A stretch of 14,405 nt of DNA from Acidobacteriota bacterium (GTDB taxonomy: Bacteria > Acidobacteriota > Terriglobia > Terriglobales > Acidobacteriaceae), in the NCBI GenBank assembly GCA_021793595.1, contig JAJYSL010000099.1, positions 1 through 14,405 of the forward strand. Direction: 5' to 3'. Every line of letters begins with the position of its first letter. The stretch's first letter is position 1. Under the pieces are notes generated by a model that worked only from the letters and a program-made list of their open reading frames with translations, did no database searches and was not told the DNA's origin. Below are positions 1 through 7,497 of the stretch, piece after piece. Position numbers and translations under genes: made by a program.

Positions 1-239
1 ATCTTGCCAGTCTCGATGGCGGCTTCGGCCACGCTCGATTCGTTAATCAACACGGTATAGATCGAAGAGCGATCTTCGTCTCGGGCAAAGCCCAGGCCGC
101 CAGTGGAATTGGACTGCGGATCGCAATCGACGAGCATGGCAGGAACGCCCTCAAGGGCAAATCCGGCAGAAAGATTGATCGCTGTGGTCGTCTTGCCAAC
201 TCCGCCTTTTTGATTCACGACCGCAATAATTTTTCGCAT
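1..239 (-). CDS. parA: Chromosome-partitioning ATPase ParA/Soj, N-terminal part (cut by window edge)
   Basis: The reading frame starts at the ATG complementary to 237-239 and runs leftward out of the window, so only about 79 residues are visible. The N-terminus carries the deviant Walker A motif KGGVGKTT (residues about 11-18) followed by TAINLSAG. The downstream LVDCDPQSNST matches the A' box of ParA/Soj/MinD-type ATPases. ParA-family ATPases bind DNA non-specifically when ATP-loaded and, with ParB bound to parS, move chromosome origins apart. Two parS palindromes lie just upstream and rsmG is the next gene on the same strand. That gene order (rsmG-parA-parB) is typical of chromosomal, origin-proximal ParA rather than plasmid ParA. 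parB would be expected just beyond the left edge. The family call is firm; the C-terminus cannot be judged. Confidence 0.95.
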   Translation of the reverse strand, partial: MRKIIAVVNQKGGVGKTTTAINLSAGFALEGVPAMLVDCDPQSNSTGGLGFARDEDRSSIYTVLINESSVAEAAIETGK

Positions 240-456
240 GGGCTGAGTCGGTAGGGTACCGAACGCGGGACCTTCGCGCAATTGGGAACGCTGTGCATTT
301 CCGGGACAAATCTGTGGAGAACAATAGGATGCCAGCAGCACAGTCGCGCTAGGTCTCATGGCTTGTATGAGTTAGGGCACTCCTCAAAATCGTACAGAAA
401 GGGAACCGTATCCGCCTTGCGGTGGAAAACTTTTTGGCGAGAGCGGTCTCCAGGGA

Positions 457-472
457 TGTTCCACGTGGAACA
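457..472. promoter_or_regulatory. parS centromere site 1
   Basis: The sequence TGTTCCACGTGGAACA is a perfect 16-bp palindrome. It matches the widely conserved ParB-binding parS consensus TGTTTCACGTGAAACA except for the symmetric T/A to C/G change flanking the CACGTG core, a variant found in other bacteria. Its position directly upstream of parA supports the call. ParB would nucleate here and spread to form the partition complex. Confidence 0.93.
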
Positions 473-505
473 AATTGGATGCGGCGACAAGCTGAAAACC
501 GAAAA

Positions 506-521
506 TGTTCCACGTGGAACA
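506..521. promoter_or_regulatory. parS centromere site 2
   Basis: This is a second copy of the same perfect 16-bp palindrome, TGTTCCACGTGGAACA. It starts 49 bp after the start of the first copy, close to five helical turns, so the two copies face nearly the same side of the DNA. It is followed at once by a further CACGTG at 520-525 that overlaps its last two bases. Confidence 0.93.
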
Positions 522-567
522 CGTGGACCGCAACGAGAAACGCAGCAAAGGAGCGACGCGGACGGCG

Positions 568-1263
568 CTACCCGACCCGCAACCCGAATAGAATAACTCT
601 CTGATCGGTCCCCGGGATCGGTTCTGGCGGTAGCCAATCGATGCTCGCGGTGTTATCTTCCCCGCGCAAGCCGCTGGCAGTAATGGCCGGGACCTCAGCT
701 AGCGAGGTCAGCACCATGCATTGGCCGCCGTGAGAGCCTTGAAGTGGCCGGATACGGGGAAGCGCCGCCTGCATCGCTTCCCCCATCTTGTCCACGGCCC
801 TGAGCGTGACAAGATCGAAGACCGACAATGCCGGCATCTCCTCGACACGGCCGCCGTATATCGAGACGCCGCTCAAACCCAGTTCGCGCACCGCTTCTCG
901 CAGAAAGGCTGCCTTTTTCTTTTGCGATTCCGCCAGCGTGATCCGCAGCTCCGGCCGAGCGATCCGGATCGGAATCCCCGGTAAACCCGCCCCTGAACCG
1001 AAATCGAGCACCGTTTCTACCTCCGGAGGAATTCTCTGGGCCGCACGCAGGCATTCCGCAAGGTGCAGGCGGACAAGAACCTGCGGATCGCGCACAGCCG
1101 TGAGGTTCATCTTCTGATTCCAATGATTTAGCAGTTGTTGATAACGCGCAAGCAGGGAATAGGCAGCCGCAGGCAAGGGCTGGACCAGCATGGGCGAGAC
1201 CGCCGCCTCAATCTCGGACGCAGATGGACTAAATTCTTGAAGATGTCGGGGGTTCACTCCCAT
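568..1263 (-). CDS. rsmG: 16S rRNA (guanine-N7) methyltransferase RsmG (GidB)
   Basis: RsmG uses S-adenosylmethionine to methylate N7 of G527 (E. coli numbering) in 16S rRNA, in the cytoplasm. The 231-residue protein shows the family pattern in order: NLTAVRDP (about 53-60), LHLAECL (66-72), the SAM-binding glycine loop VLDFGSGAGLPGIP (85-98), the acidic-loop AESQKKKAAFL (111-121), and VTLRAV (152-157). The frame is open further upstream, but ATG 1263 gives a length close to the usual 205-240 residues and leaves only a 10-bp gap after the preceding amidotransferase gene. A longer start would overlap that gene heavily. No strong Shine-Dalgarno sequence precedes it, so translation may be coupled to the upstream gene. 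It is followed by the parS region and parA, the classic origin-proximal arrangement. Confidence 0.95.
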   Translation of the reverse strand: MGVNPRHLQEFSPSASEIEAAVSPMLVQPLPAAAYSLLARYQQLLNHWNQKMNLTAVRDPQVLVRLHLAECLRAAQRIPPEVETVLDFGSGAGLPGIPIRIARPELRITLAESQKKKAAFLREAVRELGLSGVSIYGGRVEEMPALSVFDLVTLRAVDKMGEAMQAALPRIRPLQGSHGGQCMVLTSLAEVPAITASGLRGEDNTASIDWLPPEPIPGTDQRVILFGLRVG

Positions 1264-1273
1264 GATGGAGAGT

Positions 1274-2056
1274 TTACTCGAGAGGGTCGCTAATCGGGCG
1301 AGGTTCCCACGCAGCCGCTGCCTCGACAAAGCGCTGAAATAGAAGCCGGCTGGCCGGGCTGGTTTCCAAGCTGCGCTCCGGATGCCACTGCAGTCCCAAG
1401 ACAAAGTGGTCCGGCCGGGTTCCCTCGATCGACTCGACCACGCCATCCTGAGGACAGCGAGCTGTCACGCGCAAGCCATCGCCCACAATTCCAATCGCCT
1501 GGTGATGGCTGGAATTGACTGGCAGCCGCAGATAGTCCGGAGCCTGCGTCACCTCCGGGCTCTCGCCCACGATACGCGCCAGCAGAGAGTGGGGCTCGAC
1601 GAGCACCGAATGCGCCACGACCACGCTGCCACCGGCTCGGTGGTTCACCGGAATCTGCATCAGATCCTGCACCAGCGTGCCGGTGCGCCAGCAATTTAGC
1701 GATTGTGTTCCATAACAGATTGTCAGCAACGGTTTGTGCAGACTATGGGCGTCCTGCAGCAGCAGTTCGTCGACATTCTCCCTCGCCAGATCCGGTTCGG
1801 CAGTTTCAGTGAGCCGCTCCTCGCCATACTTCGCTGGATTCAGATCGGCGTGGCTCCCAGGGAGAAGAATTCCCTGGCAACTCGTCGCCAGTTTGGCAAT
1901 GGCAGCCGGATCGAGCGTCAGCGGAATGGCAACGGGTTCACCGCCGGCCTGCGCCACGGCGGCAGCGTATTGCGGCCAAGTCCGCTGGTTATAGTCCGTT
2001 TGGGCAAGGGTTGGAATCGGAATACCAATGCGGGGCTGTTTGCGTTCGTGGGTCAC
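1274..2056 (-). CDS. Class-I glutamine amidotransferase-like hydrolase (peptidase C26, PuuD-like)
   Basis: The 260-residue protein belongs to the gamma-glutamyl-gamma-aminobutyrate hydrolase family, cytosolic enzymes that cleave gamma-glutamyl amide bonds using a Cys-His-Glu triad. Visible features are ILLPGSHADLNPAKYGEE (about 63-80, the family's glycine-rich entry loop), the nucleophile elbow TICYGTQSLN with Cys114, and GLQWHPE with His225 and Glu227. The family elbow is usually CRGxQ; here it is CYGTQ, which is still compatible with catalysis. The start is GTG at 2056, 28 bp after the plsC stop, and the gene ends 10 bp before rsmG. The physiological substrate (gamma-Glu-GABA or another gamma-glutamyl compound) cannot be read from sequence. 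No polyamine-degradation partners are present, so I do not assign puuD. Confidence 0.85.
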   Translation of the reverse strand: MTHERKQPRIGIPIPTLAQTDYNQRTWPQYAAAVAQAGGEPVAIPLTLDPAAIAKLATSCQGILLPGSHADLNPAKYGEERLTETAEPDLARENVDELLLQDAHSLHKPLLTICYGTQSLNCWRTGTLVQDLMQIPVNHRAGGSVVVAHSVLVEPHSLLARIVGESPEVTQAPDYLRLPVNSSHHQAIGIVGDGLRVTARCPQDGVVESIEGTRPDHFVLGLQWHPERSLETSPASRLLFQRFVEAAAAWEPRPISDPLE

Positions 2057-2084
2057 AGAATGCTCAATGTTGGTATCTTTAGGC

Positions 2085-2942
2085 CTAACAACAGCCGTTT
2101 TCGTCCGCGTGCTGCATATACATCTCCGTTATGGTATCGCGAATCCGGAGCGTAAGCGCATCGGCGGTCTTGCTGGTGTATTCGGCGGTGGAAATGGGCG
2201 CACCGACCACCAGCAGCAATGGCCGGGGGTTCAGATGGTAGGTATGCATCGGCATCAGTTCGTGGGTGCCGATTAACGCCATGGGCACGATGGGAACGTG
2301 GGCACGAATGGCCATATAAGCCGGCCCGCTGAGAAAATCCTGCAGCCGACCGTCGTGGGAACGGCCACCCTCGGGAAAAATCACCAGCGGCATGTCCGCC
2401 TGCAGCGCCTTGACGCCACGATTGAGACTGGCCAGTGTAGAACGCAGACTGCTGCTATCGACGGGAATCTGGCCGGAACGCTGCAGATACCATCCGATAA
2501 AGGGAATTTTGAACAGATCGTGGCGCGCCAGAATTCGAAACTGGAAGGGCAGCTTGTTCAGAACCACGGGGGTGTCCATGTACGACAGGTGATTTGACAC
2601 GTACACCGCCGCCTGGCCGTGCTGAAAATTCTCTGCGCCAATCACCCGCACTGGGGAGAGAGCGATGCGCAGAACAACTCCTCCCCACGCTTGGGCGATC
2701 GAGTGCTCAATGCGCCCCGTGCCATCGAACAAGGAAGCGATCAGGGAAACGCTGCCGAAAATCGCGGTGGCGACGAAAAACAGCGGAAACAGAATCAGAT
2801 AGGTGAACCAACGGAAAAGCCCGGGATGGCGAGATGGGGCTGGATCGGGACCTCCCGAACCGGTTGAGGAAGCGGAGGGCAAATTCGCGCGCGCCACCGC
2901 CGCATCCGGGGTGAGCGCGACTTCCTCCGGTGCGCTGGACAT
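2085..2942 (-). CDS. plsC: 1-acyl-sn-glycerol-3-phosphate acyltransferase (PlsC family)
   Basis: PlsC-type enzymes transfer a fatty acyl group to lysophosphatidic acid, giving phosphatidic acid for membrane phospholipids, at the inner membrane. The 285-residue protein has the catalytic block NHLSYMD (117-123, His118 and Asp123), the substrate-binding motif FPEGGRS (189-195), and the later VPIVPMALIG block (216-225). A hydrophobic segment at about 43-70 would anchor it to the membrane, and a Pro/Ser/Ala-rich, probably disordered, N-terminal 40 residues precedes it. It begins only 3 bp after folC stops, so the two are probably co-transcribed. Other lysophospholipid acyltransferases share these motifs, so the exact acceptor is inferred. 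Confidence 0.9.
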   Translation of the reverse strand: MSSAPEEVALTPDAAVARANLPSASSTGSGGPDPAPSRHPGLFRWFTYLILFPLFFVATAIFGSVSLIASLFDGTGRIEHSIAQAWGGVVLRIALSPVRVIGAENFQHGQAAVYVSNHLSYMDTPVVLNKLPFQFRILARHDLFKIPFIGWYLQRSGQIPVDSSSLRSTLASLNRGVKALQADMPLVIFPEGGRSHDGRLQDFLSGPAYMAIRAHVPIVPMALIGTHELMPMHTYHLNPRPLLLVVGAPISTAEYTSKTADALTLRIRDTITEMYMQHADENGCC

Positions 2943-2945
2943 GGG

Positions 2946-4331
2946 CTAGCCCTTACCTCGCGGGTCCAGCAGCGAGTCCCGCAACTCTCCCACCAGATAG
3001 ACAGATCCGGCGCAAACGATCAAACCGTTGGCGGCGGTTTCGGCCAGGGCCAGTTCCATTCCGGCGGTGGGGGAAGCGGCAGTTTCGGCTTCCACGCCAA
3101 CGGCTCGGGCGACCGCCTGCAGGTCTTCCACGGATGCGGTGCGCGGCGAGTGGACCGGCGTGAGAATGACGCGGTCAAAAACAGGGAAAAGAATCTGCGC
3201 CATTTCTTCGACCGCTTTTTCGCGCAGGCACCCGAACAATAGTGTTCGCGGCGCTGGAAGTTGTGTGGCCAGCCCAGGCCAGGTGCTGAGCGCGGAGCGT
3301 AGCGTCCAGGCTCCGGCAGGATTGTGAGCGACATCGAGCAGAACGGCGGGACGAGTATCGGTGCGGGGAAACAGTTCCAGGCGACCCGGCCATCTTGCGG
3401 TGTTGATTCCTTCCGCAATTTGCTGGGGCGTTATATTGTAACTGTAACTGTTACATAATTCGCTGGCAGCCGCCGTGGCCAGCGCGGCGTTGCGATGCTG
3501 ATGGGTTCCCGCCAACGCAGGGCGCAACTCAATCGATGTACCTGCCACTGTTACAGCATAGGGTTCCGCGTAGAATTCCGTGGCTTCTTTTTCGGCGGAG
3601 CGACGGGGCGGCATAAACTCGACCGCGCTGACACCGCGCACATTCAGTTCGACCGCAACCTCTCCCAGGGCTTGAGTGGCGGCGGGATGTTGCGGCAATG
3701 TCACCAGAATTCCGTTGGGCCGCAGGATGCCGGCTTTTTCCCGCGCGATGGCGTCGATGGTTGCGCCCAGCCATTCCGTGTGATCGAGCGAAATATCGGT
3801 GATGACAGAAATCAACGGCTCGACGATGTTGGTAGCGTCGAGGCGGCCGCCCATGCCCACTTCCAGCACGGCGATGTCGATCGCCTGCTCCGCGAAATAA
3901 AGGAAGGCGACGGCGGTGACAGACTCAAAAAAGCTGGGGTGCTGCGGCAGTTTGCCTTCACGCAGCAGACGCGATCCGGTCTCGTCCACTCGAAAATAGA
4001 GGCGCGCGAAATCATCATCGAAGATGGTCGCGCCGTTGATCTGGACACGTTCATTCACGCGCGTCAGATGCGGGGACGTGTACAGCCCGGTGCGATAGCC
4101 AGCGACGCGAAGCACGTTCGCCAGCATGGCCGCGGTGGAACCCTTGCCGTTGGTTCCCGCAATCAGGACGCTGGGAAATTTCGATTCCGGCGAGCCCAGA
4201 GCGGCGGTGAGGATGCGCATCTCCGCGAGATCGAACTTTCGGTGAGACGTACCGATAGCGGCGGAAGAACCGGCCTGCGACAGTTCATGTCCGCGCGCGT
4301 ACAGACTCTCGATCGCCTGGGCATACGACAT
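2946..4331 (-). CDS. folC: Bifunctional dihydrofolate synthase / folylpolyglutamate synthase FolC
   Basis: FolC is a cytosolic Mur-ligase-like enzyme that adds glutamate to dihydropteroate and then extends folates with a polyglutamate tail, using ATP. The 461-residue protein has the P-loop IAGTNGKGSTAAM (57-69), the TSPHL and NERVQING segment (85-100), VLEVGMGGRLDATN (155-168), the DHTEWLG metal/ATP region (183-189), EKAGILRP (198-205), and LLDVAHNPAGA in the C-terminal domain. The length is slightly above the usual 420-450. A short A+T-rich patch near 3430-3465 encodes SYSYN and does not break the frame. It heads the folC-plsC-amidotransferase-rsmG series. folC commonly follows accD; here accD is about 8 kb to the right. 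Confidence 0.95.
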   Translation of the reverse strand: MSYAQAIESLYARGHELSQAGSSAAIGTSHRKFDLAEMRILTAALGSPESKFPSVLIAGTNGKGSTAAMLANVLRVAGYRTGLYTSPHLTRVNERVQINGATIFDDDFARLYFRVDETGSRLLREGKLPQHPSFFESVTAVAFLYFAEQAIDIAVLEVGMGGRLDATNIVEPLISVITDISLDHTEWLGATIDAIAREKAGILRPNGILVTLPQHPAATQALGEVAVELNVRGVSAVEFMPPRRSAEKEATEFYAEPYAVTVAGTSIELRPALAGTHQHRNAALATAAASELCNSYSYNITPQQIAEGINTARWPGRLELFPRTDTRPAVLLDVAHNPAGAWTLRSALSTWPGLATQLPAPRTLLFGCLREKAVEEMAQILFPVFDRVILTPVHSPRTASVEDLQAVARAVGVEAETAASPTAGMELALAETAANGLIVCAGSVYLVGELRDSLLDPRGKG

Positions 4332-4400
4332 GGCTAGATTCTAGTAGCAGAACGTACTTCGTGTTGCATCGTTCTTTGCGGAAGGATTTGTCCTAACGGA

Positions 4401-4426
4401 CCCATATCTCAAAATCGAGATGTGGG
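4401..4426. repeat. Hairpin-forming inverted repeat between PepSY gene and folC
   Basis: Arms CCCATATCTC (4401-4410) and GAGATGTGGG (4417-4426) can pair over 10 positions around a 6-nt loop. There is one imperfect pair: G-U in plus-strand RNA, A-C in minus-strand RNA. It lies downstream of the PepSY gene and upstream of folC, both on the minus strand. No T-run follows, so it is at best a weak terminator or an RNA-stabilising stem. Confidence 0.35.
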
Positions 4427-4482
4427 ATACCCAGCCGCGGCCATACGCAGCAACTTGGCGAAAGCAAGGACTCCAACTGCGG

Positions 4483-4845
4483 CTACTTGGCCGATCCTTT
4501 GGTCTGCTTGGCTTCCTGGGCCTTCTCTCTGGCTTCGGCGGCTGGATCTTCCACGGAATCCTCCACCACCGAGCCTGTGTTTGCATCCACGTTCACTTCG
4601 TGGATCTGATTCCCTGCCTGGATATCGAATGAGTAAATCCAGCGTCCGTTTTCATGTTCCAGCTCACCACTTCGAACAGTTCCTGGTTCTTTTTTGGTGG
4701 CGATTGCCGTCGCCTGTTGTTTCGTAAGTTTGGCATGCTTTTGCGCGGATAATGTTGCGCCACTCAGAAGCAGCATGGATGACGCGAACAAAAGTCCCGA
4801 TAGCAGAGTTCCCTTATTTTTTGCTGAAAAAAGCGGAATGCTCAT
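4483..4845 (-). CDS. Small exported PepSY-domain protein
   Basis: This 120-residue protein starts at ATG 4845 with a good ribosome-binding site, AAGGAG (complement of 4852-4857), 6 nt upstream. Residues 8-35 form a Sec signal peptide: Lys9 and Lys11, then a hydrophobic core around 13-29, then a LSAQ cleavage region. Residues about 38-95 resemble a PepSY domain: a helix with TKQQATAIATKK, then strands around GRWIYSFDIQ and IHEVNVDANTG, ending in the typical VxVDAxTGxV pattern. The last 25 residues are charged, rich in Lys, Glu and Ala, and probably flexible. PepSY domains are thought to bind or inhibit secreted peptidases or act as periplasmic sensors; the role here is unknown. It is transcribed divergently from the metallophosphoesterase. 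Confidence 0.85.
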   Translation of the reverse strand: MSIPLFSAKNKGTLLSGLLFASSMLLLSGATLSAQKHAKLTKQQATAIATKKEPGTVRSGELEHENGRWIYSFDIQAGNQIHEVNVDANTGSVVEDSVEDPAAEAREKAQEAKQTKGSAK

Positions 4846-4955
4846 AGTTAGCTCCTTGATTGGTGTATAGCACCGCCGCGTTAAGAAAGCCTGAAGGTGG
4901 CAGGAACGCAGGCGGTTGCAATCCGGTGAACGGAGGCGGAGCGCGTGCGGCTGGG

Positions 4956-5858
4956 ATGCTTTATCCTAAGGAAGTGGCTGAAGATTCCAAACATTCCATC
5001 ACGAGGCGACGCTTTCTTCAGCTCTCAGGCCTCGGTGCGGCTGGCCTGCTGACGTATAGCGGGGAGTTTGAGCGGCATCATCTGGAGATCACACATCGAA
5101 CCATTGAACTGAAGCGCCTGTCGCCGGCACTGGATGGGCTGCGGATCGCCCAGATTTCCGACATTCATTTCGAGCAATACACGGAACCGTCGTACGCCCG
5201 GCATGTTGTTGCCGAAGTGAATCGCCTGGCGCCGGATTTGGTCTTGCTAACCGGCGATTACGTCAGCGAAGGGCCGATGCCGAAGGCCTACGGGGCCAAG
5301 AGCAGCTACCCGTGCGCGGAAATTCTTTCCGGGATCAAATGCCCGGAGCGATGGTGCGTGCTGGGCAATCACGATTGGACGGTCGGCCCGGAAATTGTGA
5401 CGGATGCGCTCGAAACCCACGGCCTGCCGGTGCTGGCGAACGCGTATGTGCCATTTGAGCGAAACGGCGCACGCCTATGGATCAGCGGGGTCAAGGACAT
5501 TGGCCAAGCCGATCCGGACCTGCACCTGGCGGCCCCGCGCAAGTTGCAGGCCGCGAACGAACCCGTGATCCTGATGGGGCACGAACCCGACTATGCCGAC
5601 AAGGTGATGAAGCACGGAGGCGTCGACCTGATGCTGTCCGGGCACACGCATGGTGGGCAGGTGCGACTCCCAATCGTCGGAGCCTTATACCTACCGCCAT
5701 ACGGGCGGAAGTATATCGAAGGACACTTCCACCTGCAGAACGACTTGCAGTTGTATGTGAACCGCGGGATCGGGGCCGTCGGTGTACCGTTTCGATTTGA
5801 TTGCCAGCCGGAACTGACTTTGATCACACTGCGGAGTCCGCATGCCATAACCGGGTGA
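4956..5858 (+). CDS. Tat-exported calcineurin-like metallophosphoesterase
   Basis: The protein (300 residues from ATG 4956) has the full binuclear-metal phosphoesterase signature: SDIHF (68-72), GDYV (100-103), GNHDW (137-141), GHEPD (208-212) and GHTHGGQ (229-235). This resembles the YkuE/YaeI-type membrane-associated phosphoesterases, some of which act on lipid A-related or other phospho-compounds; the substrate here is unknown. The N-terminus carries a twin-arginine motif TRRRFLQL (16-23) and a short hydrophobic stretch, so it is probably exported folded through Tat. The frame is open to a TTG at 4860, but ATG 4956 puts the Tat motif at a normal distance. A purine-rich GGAGGCGGA lies at 4932-4940, slightly far for an ideal ribosome-binding site. 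larA follows 53 bp downstream on the same strand. Confidence 0.9.
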   Translation: MLYPKEVAEDSKHSITRRRFLQLSGLGAAGLLTYSGEFERHHLEITHRTIELKRLSPALDGLRIAQISDIHFEQYTEPSYARHVVAEVNRLAPDLVLLTGDYVSEGPMPKAYGAKSSYPCAEILSGIKCPERWCVLGNHDWTVGPEIVTDALETHGLPVLANAYVPFERNGARLWISGVKDIGQADPDLHLAAPRKLQAANEPVILMGHEPDYADKVMKHGGVDLMLSGHTHGGQVRLPIVGALYLPPYGRKYIEGHFHLQNDLQLYVNRGIGAVGVPFRFDCQPELTLITLRSPHAITG

Positions 5859-5911
5859 CGAATGGCGCCGCTGACACATCTGCTTTTACGAGACGAGAAG
5901 GAAGACAACGG

Positions 5912-7183
5912 ATGAACGTCCAAGTCGCATACGGCAAACAGGGCCTGTCGCTGGAACTCCCCGAAGGTCCTCGTTATCAAATTGTGAAGGTGCATTCCGC
6001 GCCTCCCCTGCCGGATATGGAGAAGGCACTGGCGGCAGCGCTGGATGCTCCTGTGGCCGGCTTGCCGCTGATCGAACTGGCGCACGACAAAAAGACCGCG
6101 GCCATTTCCGTTTGCGACATCACCCGACCCGCTCCCAACCCGATCACGCTGCCTCCGGTGCTTGAACGGCTGCATCGCGCCGGGATTGCACCGGAGGATG
6201 TAACGATTTGCATCGCCACAGGCCTGCATCGCGGCGCGACCGAGGACGAGTTGCGGACCATCCTGGGAGCGGAGATTGCAGCGAACTACGATATCGCGAA
6301 TCACGACGCGAAGGATCGGGAACTCCATCGTTTTCTCGGGACGACACAGCAGGGAACGCCGGTCTATATTGATGAACGCTTCATGGCGGCGGACCTGCAC
6401 ATCACCCTGGGATTTATTGAGCAACACCTGATGCTGGGATTTTCTGGCGGACGCAAGCTGGTGACGCCGGGGTTGGCAGCGCAGGAAACCATCAAGGTGA
6501 TCCACTCGCCGCGATTCATGCGCGAGGAGCGCGCGACCGAAGGATCGATCCGCGACAACCCGCTGCATGCGGAGTTGCTGGAAGCGGCGCGCATGGCACG
6601 TCACGACTTTATGCTGGACGTCACGCTGACCAGGGAACGGGAGATCTCTGGCGTGTTTGCCGGCGAGCCGGTGGCGGCCCATGCCGCTGGCGTGGAATTT
6701 CTGCAGAACTCCTCGGTCGAATATCTACCGGAACCGGTGGATGCCGTCATCACCACGGCGGCCGGATATCCGTTGGATTTGACCTTCTATCAAACCATCA
6801 AGGGCGTCACAGCCGTGCAGCACATTTTGAAGCCGGGTGGCACCATCCTGATTCTGAGCGAATGTGCGGAAGGCGTGGGGTCGCCCGAGTTTGCGGCGAT
6901 GATGCGCCGATATCAAGGTCCGCGGGAGTTTCTGGATGCGATTGAGAATGCGCCGGTGGAAGTGGATCAATGGCAACTAGAAAAATTCGCGCTGGTGGAA
7001 CTAAAACACGAAGTCCTGTTATATACCCCGGGGATCGCCCCCGAAGATTTGGGAGCTCTGGGGGCGAATGCGTTCGATAGCGTCTCCGCAGCGGTGGCTG
7101 GCTTGCTGTCGCGGCTGCCGAAGAATCCCCGTGTGGCTGTGGTTCCCGACGGACCCTACGCCTACGCCCGAGTGCAGGAATAA
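5912..7183 (+). CDS. larA: LarA-family nickel-pincer-nucleotide racemase/epimerase
   Basis: The 423-residue length equals that of typical LarA. LarA interconverts stereoisomers of 2-hydroxyacids (lactate in Lactiplantibacillus plantarum) by hydride transfer through a covalently tethered nickel-pincer nucleotide. Key residues align with near-identical numbering to the L. plantarum enzyme: TRP with Arg72, ATGLH with His106, and a block around GFSGGRK with His172 and Lys182 (the cofactor-tethering lysine). His198 follows in VIHS (Ni ligand), and FYQTIKG carries Gln294 and Lys297. The start is ATG 5912, with AGAAGGAAG at 5896-5904 as ribosome-binding site. The cofactor-building genes larB, larC and larE are not in the window. 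LarA homologues act on various hydroxyacids, so racemisation of lactate specifically is not proven. Confidence 0.88.
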   Translation: MNVQVAYGKQGLSLELPEGPRYQIVKVHSAPPLPDMEKALAAALDAPVAGLPLIELAHDKKTAAISVCDITRPAPNPITLPPVLERLHRAGIAPEDVTICIATGLHRGATEDELRTILGAEIAANYDIANHDAKDRELHRFLGTTQQGTPVYIDERFMAADLHITLGFIEQHLMLGFSGGRKLVTPGLAAQETIKVIHSPRFMREERATEGSIRDNPLHAELLEAARMARHDFMLDVTLTREREISGVFAGEPVAAHAAGVEFLQNSSVEYLPEPVDAVITTAAGYPLDLTFYQTIKGVTAVQHILKPGGTILILSECAEGVGSPEFAAMMRRYQGPREFLDAIENAPVEVDQWQLEKFALVELKHEVLLYTPGIAPEDLGALGANAFDSVSAAVAGLLSRLPKNPRVAVVPDGPYAYARVQE

Positions 7184-7476
7184 AACGGGCACGCTTGGCG
7201 CGGTCACCTGGCTGGACAAAGCCTACATGAAAAATTCAGCGGACACTCCACGGGCATAACAAGCAGAATTCGAACCGCGGGTAACTCGAAGCTGAACGGC
7301 CGCCAAATTTAGCCATTGCTTATTGTTGTTGTGCCGGAGTATTGTGAGGCTCGCCACGAACGACCGACGGTATTGACCAGATTCTTCGCTAATTTCTTCA
7401 GCTATCTGGCCGAGCCCCCTATCGCACGACATTCCTGGATCAGCAAAATTCAACACGCCCAGGAGGCGAACAATCC
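7184..7476. other. Non-coding spacer upstream of the secreted-protein gene
   Basis: About 290 bp separate larA from the next gene and hold no convincing gene; small frames on both strands look like chance. A weak promoter-like pair TTGCTT and TATTGT, 18 bp apart, occurs around 7318-7347, but the match is poor. I found no strong terminator after larA. The ribosome-binding site at the right end is listed separately. Confidence 0.45.
7461..7466 (+). promoter_or_regulatory. Strong Shine-Dalgarno sequence AGGAGG without a standard start codon downstream
   Basis: AGGAGG is a full consensus ribosome-binding site. The only codon at a workable distance in the frame of the following gene is ACG at 7477, 10 nt downstream. 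That codon is followed by AAA GCG AAA, a typical signal-peptide start. The next conventional start, TTG at 7498, is 31 nt away from this site. Confidence 0.6.
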
Positions 7477-7497
7477 ACGAAAGCGAAATGTGGAGCA

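Larger units (their letters stand above)
240..567. other. Intergenic region between rsmG and parA containing parS sites
   Basis: This 328-bp spacer holds no convincing gene. The short overlapping frames on both strands have no recognisable protein features and run across the parS palindromes. The spacer contains two perfect parS sites and a third CACGTG core. It also contains one 9-mer, complementary to 313-321 (TTCTCCACA), that differs by one base from the DnaA box TTATCCACA. The parA promoter is presumably in the part nearest position 239, but I cannot point to convincing -35/-10 boxes. Confidence 0.6.

Noticed and set aside
1..239. Plasmid-type ParA
   Set aside because: The rsmG-parA order and the surrounding housekeeping genes fit a chromosomal origin region.
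3425..3465. A+T-rich repetitive patch (repeated AACTGT units) inside folC
   Set aside because: It stays in frame, encodes a short tyrosine-serine stretch in a variable region, and does not look like an inserted element.
3495..4337. 280-codon plus-strand open frame opposite folC
   Set aside because: It lies wholly antisense to a well-motifed FolC and shows no protein-family features; long shadow frames are expected at this GC content.
5591..6682. 363-codon minus-strand open frame across the phosphoesterase and larA
   Set aside because: It is antisense to two genes with clear catalytic motifs and its translation has no recognisable domain.
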